A stretch of 64,000 bases of DNA, from positions 85,477 to 149,476 of the forward strand of contig NZ_UAUU01000006.1 of the NCBI RefSeq assembly GCF_900457465.1, written 5' to 3'. Source of the stretch: Sphingobacterium multivorum (GTDB taxonomy: Bacteria; Bacteroidota; Bacteroidia; Sphingobacteriales; Sphingobacteriaceae). Position numbers and translations under genes: made by a program. A model generated the notes under the pieces. That model was not told the DNA's origin and made no database searches. It saw only the letters and a program-made list of their open reading frames with translations. Each line of letters opens with the position of its first letter. Position 1 is the stretch's first letter. Positions 27,214 to 36,388 of this stretch are shown here, piece after piece.

Positions 27214-28605
27214 TTAATCTCTTTTTAGACCAAACTTCTCTATTTTACTATACAGATGGCTACGTTGAATATCTAAATCGTCGGCCGTCTTGGAGACGTT
27301 CCAATTATTTTTTTCCAATTTATATTTTATAAATTCTTTCTCCGCATGATCTTTATAATCTTGAAACGAATCAAAGGAGTCCATATCTAAACCATAATTC
27401 GTTGCGCCTTTTTCATGCGCTATACCGTTTACCGGTTCACGAGAAGGATTAGCAAATGCGACAACATCTTTATCTGTAATAGATCGATCACTCAAAATAA
27501 TTAAACGTTCAATCATATTGCGCAATTCCCGAATATTACCTGTCCAGGGAAGATGGCTCAATTCCCGCATGGCCGCAGTCGTAATTTCCTTCACAGGTAT
27601 CCCATATTCCATACAGATTTCTTCACAAAAATTTGTTGAAAGCAGGGGAATATCATCCACACGGTCGATCAAAGCAGGTACATGAATCAAGATTACCGAC
27701 AGGCGGTGATACAAGTCCATTCTAAAATTGCCATCCTCAATTTCCTTCAAGAGATCTTTATTGGTCGCGGCTACTACCCTGACATTGACGTCAATTTCTT
27801 TATCGCCACCCACTCTGGTGATTTTATGTTCCTGTAATGCCCTTAACACTTTAGCTTGAGCGGATAGGCTCATGTCTCCGATCTCATCCAAGAACAATGT
27901 TCCGCCACTCGCTTGTTCAAATTTTCCGATACGCTGTTTAATAGCTGAAGTGAAGGATCCTTTTTCATGGCCAAATAATTCTGATTCAATTAATTCGGAA
28001 GGTATCGCAGCACAGTTCACTTCAATAAGCGGTCCCTGCGCACGATTCGATTTCTCATGCAGCCAACGTGCCACAAGCTCCTTTCCCGAACCATTTGCTC
28101 CAGTTATCAATACACGTGCTTCTGTCGGTGCTACGCGATCAATTGTCTCTTTAATACGTTTGATTGCCCCAGACTCACCCAATATATCTTTAGTTTTCGA
28201 ACTGCTAACTTTTCGTTTCAGTACTTTGGTTTCGGTGACAAGGGAACTTTTATCCAGTGCATTCCGAACGGTGATCAATAATCTGTTCAGGTCCAGCGGT
28301 TTTTCTAAAAAGTCAAATGCTCCTTTTTTCGCCGCTTCAACAGCTGTTTCAATCGTACCATGTCCTGAGATCATAATAAAAGGGATATCCGGGCTGCTTT
28401 GGTGTGCTTCCGCCAAAACTTCCATCCCATCCATCGTATTCATCTTGATATCGCAGAGAACAAGATCTATTTTTTCCTTTTTTAAAATATCTAATCCATC
28501 CCGGCCATTGTCGACATCTAAAATCGTATAATCTTCATATTCCAAGATATCACGCAACGAACTTCTGATGGCGCGCTCATCATCAATGATTAAAATTGTA
28601 CTCAT
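27214..28605 (-). CDS. NtrC-family response regulator with degenerate GAFTGA loop (orphan)
   Basis: 463 residues. Receiver domain with phospho-acceptor Asp52 (LCDIKMNTMDG) and the KPLD Lys. AAA+ domain with Walker A GANGSGKE, Walker B LFLDEIGD and the Arg-finger region FRMDLYHRLSVI. C-terminal Fis-like helix-turn-helix (NVSKTADDLDIQRSHLYSKI). The loop that normally reads GAFTGA and contacts sigma-54 reads GSFTSA, with two substitutions. No kinase gene is adjacent, so it is an orphan regulator. Domain order resembles NtrX/NtrC proteins. Whether it still works with sigma-54 is open. It lies downstream of the RNase P RNA gene on the same strand. Confidence 0.9.
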   Translation of the reverse strand: MSTILIIDDERAIRSSLRDILEYEDYTILDVDNGRDGLDILKKEKIDLVLCDIKMNTMDGMEVLAEAHQSSPDIPFIMISGHGTIETAVEAAKKGAFDFLEKPLDLNRLLITVRNALDKSSLVTETKVLKRKVSSSKTKDILGESGAIKRIKETIDRVAPTEARVLITGANGSGKELVARWLHEKSNRAQGPLIEVNCAAIPSELIESELFGHEKGSFTSAIKQRIGKFEQASGGTLFLDEIGDMSLSAQAKVLRALQEHKITRVGGDKEIDVNVRVVAATNKDLLKEIEDGNFRMDLYHRLSVILIHVPALIDRVDDIPLLSTNFCEEICMEYGIPVKEITTAAMRELSHLPWTGNIRELRNMIERLIILSDRSITDKDVVAFANPSREPVNGIAHEKGATNYGLDMDSFDSFQDYKDHAEKEFIKYKLEKNNWNVSKTADDLDIQRSHLYSKIEKFGLKRD

Positions 28606-28675
28606 AAATCGAGAGTTATGCTATTTTTTCAATTACGGGAATCAATATAAGTTTTTTTTTGGCAATTAGCAAAAA

Positions 28676-29054
28676 GAAGCAAACCTTGTAAGCCGGGTTC
28701 TGTAGACCACCGAAGTGGAATTTCTATCATTTATCTAGATTTGCCATCGCTGACAAACTCAATCAACCTACCCATTACGAATTCCAATACATTGAAAGAA
28801 GACGAGCAGCCTTCGAATTTCGCAACCTATTTGGTCTTTCAACACACGAGGTTTACCGTAATATATGTCACCATACAAGACCGTAAGCTCTTACCTTACG
28901 TTTTCACCCTTACTCCGAAAAGCGGTATATTTTCTGTGGCACTTTCTGTCTGCTATTCTCATAACAGCCTTCCCGTTAGGAAGCGTGTTGCTCTATGTTG
29001 CCCGGACTTTCCTCTCCTCTCAAAAAAAGAGCAGCGATAGAACCAGTTTGCTTC
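28676..29054 (-). ncRNA. rnpB: RNase P RNA (M1 RNA)
   Basis: The catalytic RNA of RNase P, which removes 5' leaders from pre-tRNAs. On the minus strand the universally conserved segment GAGGAAAGTCCGGGC is present near the 5' end, followed by the ACAGAAA-containing core. Near the 3' end is CTACAGAACCCGGCTTAC. The ends pair as P1 (GAAGCAAAC at the 5' end with GTTTGCTTC at the 3' end), which sets the boundaries and gives about 379 nucleotides, normal for a bacterial type A RNA. Open frames over this region on the plus strand are chance shadows. Confidence 0.95.
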
Positions 29055-29205
29055 TGCGCAAAAGTAGCTATTTTACTCGGATAAACCCGAATTTCTTTTC
29101 AATTTCGAAAAAAACCATTCATTTAGCATCACAGGCACAAAAATCTACGCAATTACCTTGCGTAGATAAAGAGAATTTTTGTATTTTCAATCTAACAAAA
29201 AAAAC

Positions 29206-30258
29206 ATGGCACTCAATAAACTAGCCCTCATACGTTATAAAACGATTGACCATTGCCTTCGCTTGCGACATCGTAAATGGACCTTGGAAGATCTCATGGA
29301 AAAGGTTTCCGATGCACTTTATGAATTTGAAGGAATCAAAAATGGGATAAGTAAACGTACCATACAAGGTGATATTCAACTCATGCGTAGCAATAAACTT
29401 GGCTACAATGCGCCTATTGTGGTGTTGCACCGAAAATTCTACACCTATGAAGATCCCAACTATAGCATTAGCAATTCACCGATTTCCGTCGGTGACATGC
29501 AAAAAATGAAGGAAGCAGTAGAGGTACTTAAGCATGTGAGCGGTTTCTCCAGCTTTGATGAAATGAGCGATATTGTTGCACGGCTTGAAGATAGCATCCA
29601 TACCAAAAAGGACAATTCACCTTCCATTATACAAATGGAAAGTAACAACCTGCTAAAAGGCCTTTCTTTTATCAGCCCGCTGCATCAAGCCATTCGTGAA
29701 AAAACACCACTCCTGATCAGCTACCAATCGTTCAAAGCAACACAACAGCAGGATCTGGTCTTCTCCCCTTATCTCTTAAAAGAATATCGGAATCGATGGT
29801 TTCTAATTGGTCAGCATAAAAAGAATGAAGGATTAATGACGCTGGCGCTTGATCGAATCAATGCCATCGAGGAAATGGGCAAAAATTCATACAAGGAATA
29901 TAGAGGGGTCGATTTCGAACGTTACTTTTCGGATACCATAGGCGTAACGAAGACACAAAAAGACCGTGGCCAGCGGGTGATATTGCAAGTCAATGCAAAA
30001 AATGCACCTTATGTAGCAACAAAACCCTTACATCCTTCACAGCAGATTTTAGACAAAAAGGAGGATGGCTCAATCTTAATTCGCATCGATGTTGTACTTA
30101 ACTTTGAACTGGAAAGAGAAATTTTAGGTTTTGGCGAATTCATTAAAGTACTCTCGCCAAGAAATTTACAAACGAGAATAAAACAGCGCTTGACAGCTGC
30201 CGCAGAACTCTATGCTGAGAAATCTGTCGATAAGGCGTTAAATTCACGAAATGAATAA
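29206..30258 (+). CDS. WYL-domain transcriptional regulator
   Basis: 350 residues from the ATG at 29206 (MALNKLALIRYKTID). An in-frame TTG nine codons earlier is unlikely. The N-terminal part (about 5-90) is a winged helix region (RHRKWTLEDLMEKVSDAL ... ISKRTIQGDIQLMR). The WYL domain (about 150-235) has LISYQSFK and FSPYLLKEYRNRWFLIGQH, the ligand-sensing fold that binds nucleotides or nucleic acid in several regulators. A C-terminal WCX-type region follows. WYL regulators often control DNA-damage or defence genes, but here the neighbours are RNase P RNA and a flavoprotein, so no target is suggested by context. Confidence 0.88.
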   Translation: MALNKLALIRYKTIDHCLRLRHRKWTLEDLMEKVSDALYEFEGIKNGISKRTIQGDIQLMRSNKLGYNAPIVVLHRKFYTYEDPNYSISNSPISVGDMQKMKEAVEVLKHVSGFSSFDEMSDIVARLEDSIHTKKDNSPSIIQMESNNLLKGLSFISPLHQAIREKTPLLISYQSFKATQQQDLVFSPYLLKEYRNRWFLIGQHKKNEGLMTLALDRINAIEEMGKNSYKEYRGVDFERYFSDTIGVTKTQKDRGQRVILQVNAKNAPYVATKPLHPSQQILDKKEDGSILIRIDVVLNFELEREILGFGEFIKVLSPRNLQTRIKQRLTAAAELYAEKSVDKALNSRNE

Positions 30259-30268
30259 TATTTCACGC

Positions 30269-31465
30269 CTAAATGTCTTGGGCGATGGCATAACCACTAG
30301 CCCAAGCCCATTGGAAATTATAGCCGCCAAGCCATCCTGTAATATCAACAGTCTCCCCTCCGAAATAAAGGCCTTCAACTTTTTTAGACATTAAGCTTTT
30401 GGAGTGAAGCTCTTCCGTTGAAACTCCTCCACGCATGACCTCAGCTTTATCATACCCCTTATCTCCCGCAGGTTTTACCTTGAAACGATGGATCGTATCG
30501 ACAATCAACTTCGCATCAGCTTTACTCAGTGAGGCGATTTTGGTATCCAAGGCCAAAAATTTCCCAAGGGCGTCGACCAATTTCCTGCTGAAATAATCGT
30601 TTAGCAATTGTGAAACAAGTCGCTTTCCGCCGTATTGTCGCTCCTGTTTAATCAGATTATCCAAATTAAAATTAGGCAAGAGATCAATCGTAATCTCCTG
30701 TCCAGGCCGCCAATAACTTGATATTTGAAGAATTGCAGGTCCGCTTAATCCCCAGTGTGTAAAGAGAATATTCTCTTCAAAAGACATTCCGGCAACAGAC
30801 ACTTTCGAGAACACCGAATTTCCAGCCAGAGAACTATACCAATCCGCATCTTTTCCAGTTATCGTCAAAGGGACTAATGCAGGCGCTGTACCGACTACAT
30901 TCAAACCAAATTGTTTAGCTAAGCGTACTCCAAAGTCTGAGGCCCCAAGCTTTTGCACCGGAAGCCCACCGGAAGAAACAACCACTTTATGGGCATGGTA
31001 TCGGGACTCACCTTTTGCATTTTCTACTTTTACCACAAAGCCATTATCGTTTTTTTCTACAGATTTGACCAAGGTATTCAAGGCTATATCCTGCCCTGTC
31101 TCGTATAAAATTTTAGAAAATACAGCAACGATATCTTTTGCTTTATTGGTCTCTGGAAACAACTGTCCCAGTGTTTTTTCATGTCCCACGATACCATATT
31201 GTTCAAAAAATGTAATGGTATCGTCCACGGTCCATTGTTTGAATATACCGTGCAAAAAATCTGGATTTTCAGAAATGAAATTAGCGGGACTGCTACCAAT
31301 ATTTGTATAATTACAGCGCCCACCTCCGGAAATCAGGATCTTCGCACCGACCTTATCGTTTCTTTCAAGGACCAAGGTCTTCTTCCCAATTAGCCCTGCT
31401 TGGGCTGCACACATCAATCCGCAGGCTCCCCCCCCAATAATGATGGCATCGTATAGTATACTCAC
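30269..31465 (-). CDS. HI0933/YhiN-family flavoprotein (NAD(P)/FAD-dependent oxidoreductase)
   Basis: 398 residues from a GTG start at 31465 (VSILYDAIIIGGGACGL). FAD-binding Rossmann motif GGGACGLMCAAQAG at about 11-24, then KVGAKILISGGGRCNYTN, the family's hallmark, and a second dinucleotide-contact region FGGETVDITGWLGGYNFQWAWASG near the end. This family is widely conserved, and its reaction is generally unproven outside gut bile-acid relatives. The gene follows a Gfo/Idh/MocA dehydrogenase by 9 bases on the same strand, so both, with argS, probably form an operon. Confidence 0.9.
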   Translation of the reverse strand: MSILYDAIIIGGGACGLMCAAQAGLIGKKTLVLERNDKVGAKILISGGGRCNYTNIGSSPANFISENPDFLHGIFKQWTVDDTITFFEQYGIVGHEKTLGQLFPETNKAKDIVAVFSKILYETGQDIALNTLVKSVEKNDNGFVVKVENAKGESRYHAHKVVVSSGGLPVQKLGASDFGVRLAKQFGLNVVGTAPALVPLTITGKDADWYSSLAGNSVFSKVSVAGMSFEENILFTHWGLSGPAILQISSYWRPGQEITIDLLPNFNLDNLIKQERQYGGKRLVSQLLNDYFSRKLVDALGKFLALDTKIASLSKADAKLIVDTIHRFKVKPAGDKGYDKAEVMRGGVSTEELHSKSLMSKKVEGLYFGGETVDITGWLGGYNFQWAWASGYAIAQDI

Positions 31466-31474
31466 AGCAACACT

Positions 31475-32551
31475 CTAATAAGCAATCAATGTATTTTCAA
31501 CAGAAACAACTCTTCGTTCCAATTGACTCTGATACCCCAATTCAATAATTTTAATGACATCCCGCGCCTGTTCCGCCGATGCGATCAAGGTAGTTTTTCC
31601 CAATATGCTATCCGCAACGTTCTGATAAAAATCAGGATAAGAACCTATTTCAGAAGGAATCATTTCTTCAATATCATTCCCCTGTTCAACAATATTGAGC
31701 TTGCCGTATAGACTTGGATCTTCTTGTCCCCAGGTTGGATCTTCATCGGGAAATTTACCATCGCGCAGTAAAGCTTCCTGTGGATCGACACCATATTTTA
31801 CAAAATTTCCGTTCATGCCAAAGACACGATATCGAGGTGTAGGTTCTTTTGTAAGCATAGACCCTTTCAGCGATACCCGTAAGTCATCATAGTACAATAA
31901 GCAGTCGAAATTGTCAATGGTTTTCGCATGATCCCGTTGTATAGCCAAATCCGCAAAGACAGCATGCGGCTTTCCAAATAACTGCAGAGCCTGATCGATG
32001 AGATGTGGCCCCAGGTCATAAAATATACCCGAACCCGGCAAATTTTCCTCACGCCATGCGTTAGGTCGCAAATAATTACGAAAACGATCAAACCTGGATT
32101 CCAAATTTACAATCCTTCCCAGCCGTCCACTTTTGATCACTTTCTCAAGGGTCCGATAGTCTGAGTTGAACCTTAAATTATGGTAGGGTGCCAAAATCAA
32201 TTTTTTTTCCTTAGCCAGCGTGATAAGCTCATCTGCCTGTTTTACACTATTCGTAAACGGTTTCTCGACAACAACATGTTTCCCTGCTTCCAAAGCACGT
32301 TTTGCAAAAGGATAATGCATGTCATTGGAAGTCGCAACCACGACTAAATCAATAGTTGCATCATTAAAAATATCATCTGCCGACAAAGCAATTGCTGCCT
32401 GTGGATAGCGTTCCTTTAGCAAACTTTGCTGATCTGCTTTCCGGGCGGTCACTTTAATAAGATCCAGTTCAGCTATCGAACGCATCACGGGAGCGTGAAA
32501 AACCTGACCTGAAATTCCAAAACCAATAAGCCCTACGCGAATTTTTTTCAT
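31475..32551 (-). CDS. Gfo/Idh/MocA-family oxidoreductase
   Basis: 358 residues from the ATG at 32551, giving MKKIRVGLIGFGISGQVFHAPV. Starting there avoids overlap with argS, while an earlier in-frame start would overlap it by 20 bases. NAD(P)-binding Rossmann motif GFGISGQVFHAPV at 9-21. The conserved EKP motif is present (VVVEKPFTNS, Lys at about 96), as is the GSGIFYDLGPHLIDQAL block that usually holds the catalytic His. These enzymes oxidise or reduce sugars, inositols or related alcohols. The substrate is unknown. It is 4 bases downstream of argS, so co-expression is likely even though no functional link is evident. Confidence 0.9.
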   Translation of the reverse strand: MKKIRVGLIGFGISGQVFHAPVMRSIAELDLIKVTARKADQQSLLKERYPQAAIALSADDIFNDATIDLVVVATSNDMHYPFAKRALEAGKHVVVEKPFTNSVKQADELITLAKEKKLILAPYHNLRFNSDYRTLEKVIKSGRLGRIVNLESRFDRFRNYLRPNAWREENLPGSGIFYDLGPHLIDQALQLFGKPHAVFADLAIQRDHAKTIDNFDCLLYYDDLRVSLKGSMLTKEPTPRYRVFGMNGNFVKYGVDPQEALLRDGKFPDEDPTWGQEDPSLYGKLNIVEQGNDIEEMIPSEIGSYPDFYQNVADSILGKTTLIASAEQARDVIKIIELGYQSQLERRVVSVENTLIAY

Positions 32552-32555
32552 AGCA

Positions 32556-34340
32556 TTACATTCTTTCAGGTACATGAATACCCAATAAGTTCATCCCTTT
32601 GGCGATAACCTTTGCCGCAGAAGCCGAAAGATGCAATCTAAAGTTCTTTACATCAGGATCTTCCGCTTTCAATATCGTTTCTTCATGATAGAATTTATTG
32701 TAGAACTTGGCTACTTCATAGATATAGTTTGCCAATTGCGCAGGGCTGAACTCTTGCGCAGAAGCCTCAATAGCCTCCGGAAACGCACCTAATTGCTGAA
32801 TTAGATCTCGCTCGTAAGAGGAAATCGTCGCCGGTACAGACACAGCACTGTCAAAATCGAATTCAGCTTTACTTAAAACAGATTTGATACGCGCATGAGT
32901 GTATTGAATAAACGGCCCTGTATGACCTTGAAAATCGACAGACTCATTTGGATCAAACAAAAGACGTTTTTTAGGATCCACTTTCAATAGAAAATATTTC
33001 AATGCTCCCATTCCGATCGTATCGTAAAGAGCAGCTTTTGATTCCTCGTCCAATCCGCCAGTCTTGCCAAGCTCCTCAGTACGTACCTGTGCAGTTTTAA
33101 GCATTTCAGCCATTAAATCATCCGCATCAACAACTGTTCCCTCCCGCGATTTCATTTTACCTGAAGGAAGGTCGACCATCCCATACGATAAATGGAACAA
33201 TCCGTCAGCCCAGGCTTTACCTAGTTTTTTTAAGATTAAAAACAATACCTTGAAATGGTAATCCTGTTCGTTACCGACAACATAAATAGAATCATTCATT
33301 TTGAATTCATCATATTTCAATTGTGCTGTCCCCAAATCTTGTGTAATATAGACCGAAGTACCGTCGCCACGAAGCACAAGCTTCTGATCCAATCCTTCGT
33401 CTGTTAGATCAATCCATACGGAGTTATCCTCTTTTTTAAAGAAAACCCCTTTATCTAAACCTTCCTGGATAATATCTTTACCCAACAAGTATGTATTGGA
33501 TTCATAATAGTATTTATCAAAATCGACGCCTAATTGTTTGTAGGTCTTTTCAAACCCCGCGTACACCCAACTGTTCATGGTTTTCCAAAGGGAGATCACC
33601 TCTTCATTACCGGCTTCCCATTGTTGCAACATCGCTTGTGCCTCCTTCATCAAAGGTGCATTTTTCTTTGCTTCCTCTTCGGTTTGCCCCTCAGCTTTCA
33701 ATGCCTCGATTTCCTTTTTATATTCTTTGTCAAAGACAACGTAATATTTTCCAACAAGGTGGTCGCCTTTAAGTCCAGTAGACTCGGGTGTTTCACCGTT
33801 ACCAAATTTCTGCCAGGCCAACATGGACTTACAGATATGGATACCACGATCGTTCACCAAATTTGCTTTGATCACATCATAACCATACGCTTTTAGGATT
33901 TCCGCAACAGCATATCCTAATAAGTTATTACGGATATGTCCCAAGTGCAGTGGTTTATTGGTATTTGGAGAAGAGTATTCCACCATCAATTTTTTCCCGT
34001 TCGCAGGAAATACAGCAAAGTCCTTCGCCGTTATGGTCTGATTCAACAACGTGATCCAGTAAGCATCGGAAAGAACAATATTCAAAAAGCCTTTTATCAC
34101 ATTGAAATCTGATATTTCAGCGATATGCTGTTGCAAATAAGCACCAATTTCCTTTCCGGTTTGTTCCGGAGAAGATTTCGAAAAGCGCGTTACGGGAAAA
34201 GTTACGATTGTAATTTGTCCCTCAAACTCCTTTCGGGTAGCTTGTAAAGCAATTTGAGTTTCTAAAATATCTGCATTGTAAAGCTCTTTTACTGCCTGTA
34301 CAGTGACTTCAACAAGTCGCTTTTGAATAGAATTTGCCAT
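32556..34340 (-). CDS. argS: Arginine--tRNA ligase
   Basis: 594 residues, normal for the enzyme. Cytosolic class I synthetase that charges tRNA-Arg. The N-terminal arginyl-tRNA additional domain (about 5-100) precedes the catalytic core with EYSSPNTNKPLHLGHIRNN (HLGH at 132-135). The KMSKS region appears as GKMKSREGTVV, as in many ArgRS enzymes. The C-terminal DALR anticodon-binding domain is present (LANYIYEVAKFYNKFY). It is divergent from the arginine decarboxylase gene, 108 bases apart, and is the first gene of an apparent operon with the Gfo/Idh/MocA and HI0933-type genes. Confidence 0.97.
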   Translation of the reverse strand: MANSIQKRLVEVTVQAVKELYNADILETQIALQATRKEFEGQITIVTFPVTRFSKSSPEQTGKEIGAYLQQHIAEISDFNVIKGFLNIVLSDAYWITLLNQTITAKDFAVFPANGKKLMVEYSSPNTNKPLHLGHIRNNLLGYAVAEILKAYGYDVIKANLVNDRGIHICKSMLAWQKFGNGETPESTGLKGDHLVGKYYVVFDKEYKKEIEALKAEGQTEEEAKKNAPLMKEAQAMLQQWEAGNEEVISLWKTMNSWVYAGFEKTYKQLGVDFDKYYYESNTYLLGKDIIQEGLDKGVFFKKEDNSVWIDLTDEGLDQKLVLRGDGTSVYITQDLGTAQLKYDEFKMNDSIYVVGNEQDYHFKVLFLILKKLGKAWADGLFHLSYGMVDLPSGKMKSREGTVVDADDLMAEMLKTAQVRTEELGKTGGLDEESKAALYDTIGMGALKYFLLKVDPKKRLLFDPNESVDFQGHTGPFIQYTHARIKSVLSKAEFDFDSAVSVPATISSYERDLIQQLGAFPEAIEASAQEFSPAQLANYIYEVAKFYNKFYHEETILKAEDPDVKNFRLHLSASAAKVIAKGMNLLGIHVPERM

Positions 34341-34425
34341 TTAATGATTTTGTAATTTTTACAACTTCCTGATAGTGAATTGGAAATAAATAACATTCCT
34401 TATTTAGGTATTCACCATTAAAGTA

Positions 34426-34433
34426 TATCTTTG
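34426..34433 (+). promoter_or_regulatory. Putative -7 promoter element for arginine decarboxylase
   Basis: TATCTTTG matches the Bacteroidota TAnnTTTG box and lies 15 bases before the ATG at 34449, implying a very short 5' leader. A weak TTTAG at the -33 distance is the only upstream support. Confidence 0.45.
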
Positions 34434-34448
34434 CAAAAATAATAAAAA

Positions 34449-35840
34449 ATGCAGAGCTATCAGGAATTTCTTGACTTAAGTGTTGGTTTTCCGCAAGACG
34501 GATTCGAAATCATCGACGACGAATTGTATTTCCACGATTTGAATTTAATGGAAATGATAGAAACGTACGGTACGCCGTTACGTTTTACCTATTTGCCTAT
34601 CGTCAGCAAAAAAATTCAGCAAGCGAAAATCCTCTTTCAGACCGCAATTCTGAAACACAACTATCGCGGATCTTACAAATATTGTTATTGTACCAAGTCA
34701 TCCCATTTCAAGCACATCGTAGAGGAAGCTTTGAAAAATGATATCCACCTGGAAACTTCATCTGCATTTGATATGCCGATGATCGATTCATTGGAAAGAC
34801 AGGGCACAGTAACAAAAGACATTACAGTGATCTGTAATGGGTTCAAAACCTACCAGTACAAACAATATATTGTTGATATGATCCACGATGGATATAAAAA
34901 CATTATACCGGTGCTGGATAACAAAGAGGAGTTTAACCTTTATGATGATGAAATCGAATTGGATGAGCCTTGTGCTTTAGGTATCCGCGTTGCTTCCGAA
35001 GAGCAACCAGATTCTCAATTCTATACATCTCGCCTAGGGATTCGCCAGGAAGACGTCGTTGAATTCTATAACAACAAGATCGCCGACAATCCAAACTTTA
35101 AAGTAAAATTGCTCCATTTTTTCATTAATTCAGGTATCTCGGACACCCCGTATTACTGGAACGAATTAGAGAAATACGTTACTTTATATTGTAAATTCAA
35201 GAAAGTAAACCCGGATTTAGATACCCTAGATATCGGTGGTGGCATGCCATTTAAGGATTCATTGGTACACGACTTTGATTACGAATATATGGTCAATGAG
35301 ATCGTCAACCGTATTAAACAAATCTGTGCTCACCATGAAGTGATGGAACCAGACATTATTACTGAATTTGGCAAATACACTGTTGCTGAAGCATCAGGTA
35401 TCCTCTATAAAGTTTTGGGGCGCAAGCAACAAAACGATCGCGAACGTTGGTTTATGATTGATGGTTCATTCATTACAAATTTGCCGGATGTATGGGCATT
35501 GAATCAAAAATACATTCTATTGCCGATCAATAACTGGGATTCAGAATATGAACGCGTCAATTTGGGTGGCATCACATGCGATGGACAGGATTATTACAAT
35601 CAGGAGGCGCATATGAACTCGGTATTTATGCCGAAGACCCGTAAGGTTCAATACCTGGGCTTCTTTCATACAGGCGCCTATCAAGATGTTTTAAGCGGAT
35701 ATGGAGGCATCCACCACTGCTTACTTCCTTCACCCAAACATGTGCTTGTACGCCGCAATAGAGATGAAACATTCAACTACGAGGTGTTCGGTGAGGAGCA
35801 AAACTCCAAACAAGTAATGAAATTGTTAGGCTATCAATAA
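34449..35840 (+). CDS. speA: Arginine decarboxylase, fold-type III PLP enzyme
   Basis: 463 residues. PLP-dependent decarboxylase that should convert arginine to agmatine, the first step of spermidine synthesis in bacteria lacking ornithine decarboxylase. The alanine-racemase-fold lysine is in YCYCTKSSHF (Lys83). The PLP-phosphate glycine loop is LDIGGGMPF, and the C-terminal sheet domain contains EFGKYTVAEAS and the active-site region near GITCDGQD. Together with the S-adenosylmethionine decarboxylase at 618-977 it covers two polyamine steps. Related carboxynorspermidine and diaminopimelate decarboxylases share the fold, so the substrate is likely but not certain. A terminator follows. Confidence 0.85.
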   Translation: MQSYQEFLDLSVGFPQDGFEIIDDELYFHDLNLMEMIETYGTPLRFTYLPIVSKKIQQAKILFQTAILKHNYRGSYKYCYCTKSSHFKHIVEEALKNDIHLETSSAFDMPMIDSLERQGTVTKDITVICNGFKTYQYKQYIVDMIHDGYKNIIPVLDNKEEFNLYDDEIELDEPCALGIRVASEEQPDSQFYTSRLGIRQEDVVEFYNNKIADNPNFKVKLLHFFINSGISDTPYYWNELEKYVTLYCKFKKVNPDLDTLDIGGGMPFKDSLVHDFDYEYMVNEIVNRIKQICAHHEVMEPDIITEFGKYTVAEASGILYKVLGRKQQNDRERWFMIDGSFITNLPDVWALNQKYILLPINNWDSEYERVNLGGITCDGQDYYNQEAHMNSVFMPKTRKVQYLGFFHTGAYQDVLSGYGGIHHCLLPSPKHVLVRRNRDETFNYEVFGEEQNSKQVMKLLGYQ

Positions 35841-35926
35841 GATATTATATTCTACCAAGAGTAAGCACGCTCGTCATTGGGGGATCAAAACAATATCCTC
35901 GTAAAAAAGAGCTATTTTAAGCCAAA

Positions 35927-35964
35927 ATAAAAAGGTCTCGTTTCTAGGAACGAGACCTTTTATT
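35927..35964. terminator. Intrinsic terminator after arginine decarboxylase
   Basis: AAAAAGGTCTCGTT pairs with AACGAGACCTTTTA around a TCTAGG loop, followed by a T run, about 85 bases after the speA stop. Confidence 0.8.
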
Positions 35965-36129
35965 TTCAGCCTATCCGCCATTATTTACAATCGGGCGTAA
36001 ATTAAAGGCAAAATCACAGACAATGACAACCATATCCAGTAGAAAAAAATAGATTGTAAAATCTATATAGTAAGCTGTTCGGTAGATGTAAACCTATTTC
36101 AGTATAAGACAGCTGGCTTTTATTCATAT

Positions 36130-36300
36130 TGTGTTCGTACCTGCTTCGGACCACGTTCGGAGCTGCCCAATTCCGTTACGACTGTTGACCTAGTAGTGTA
36201 CAGACCTTTCCTGTTTGGAGACTGGACAATATCTGTACAGCATCTGTACAAGATCTATTGATGATCCGAAGCAGATACGAAGCAGGTACGAAGGAAAGCT
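36130..36300. repeat. Non-coding element with 15-bp inverted repeats and short tandem repeats
   Basis: The 548 bases between speA and the thioredoxin-like gene hold no gene. Within them, TTCGTACCTGCTTCG (36134-36148) recurs inverted at 36278-36292, about 130 bases apart. Inside the right arm the unit CGAAGCAG(A/G)TA is repeated in tandem with an 11-base period. Next to it ATCTGTACAGC is followed by ATCTGTACAAG, again 11 bases, each containing the palindrome-like TGTACA. It could fold into a large stem or be a mobile REP/MITE-like unit. I cannot identify it. Confidence 0.6.
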
Positions 36301-36388
36301 ACTGATCTTTCAGAATGTATCGTCGTTTAGGAAAGGATTGCTGGGTATTTTCCTTTAGCGCGACTAGAAATCCCAAAGTCGATAATTG

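Noticed and set aside
28741..29224. Two plus-strand open frames over 28741-29040 and 28865-29224
   Set aside because: They lie on the strand opposite the RNase P RNA, whose conserved core explains the sequence; the translations look random.
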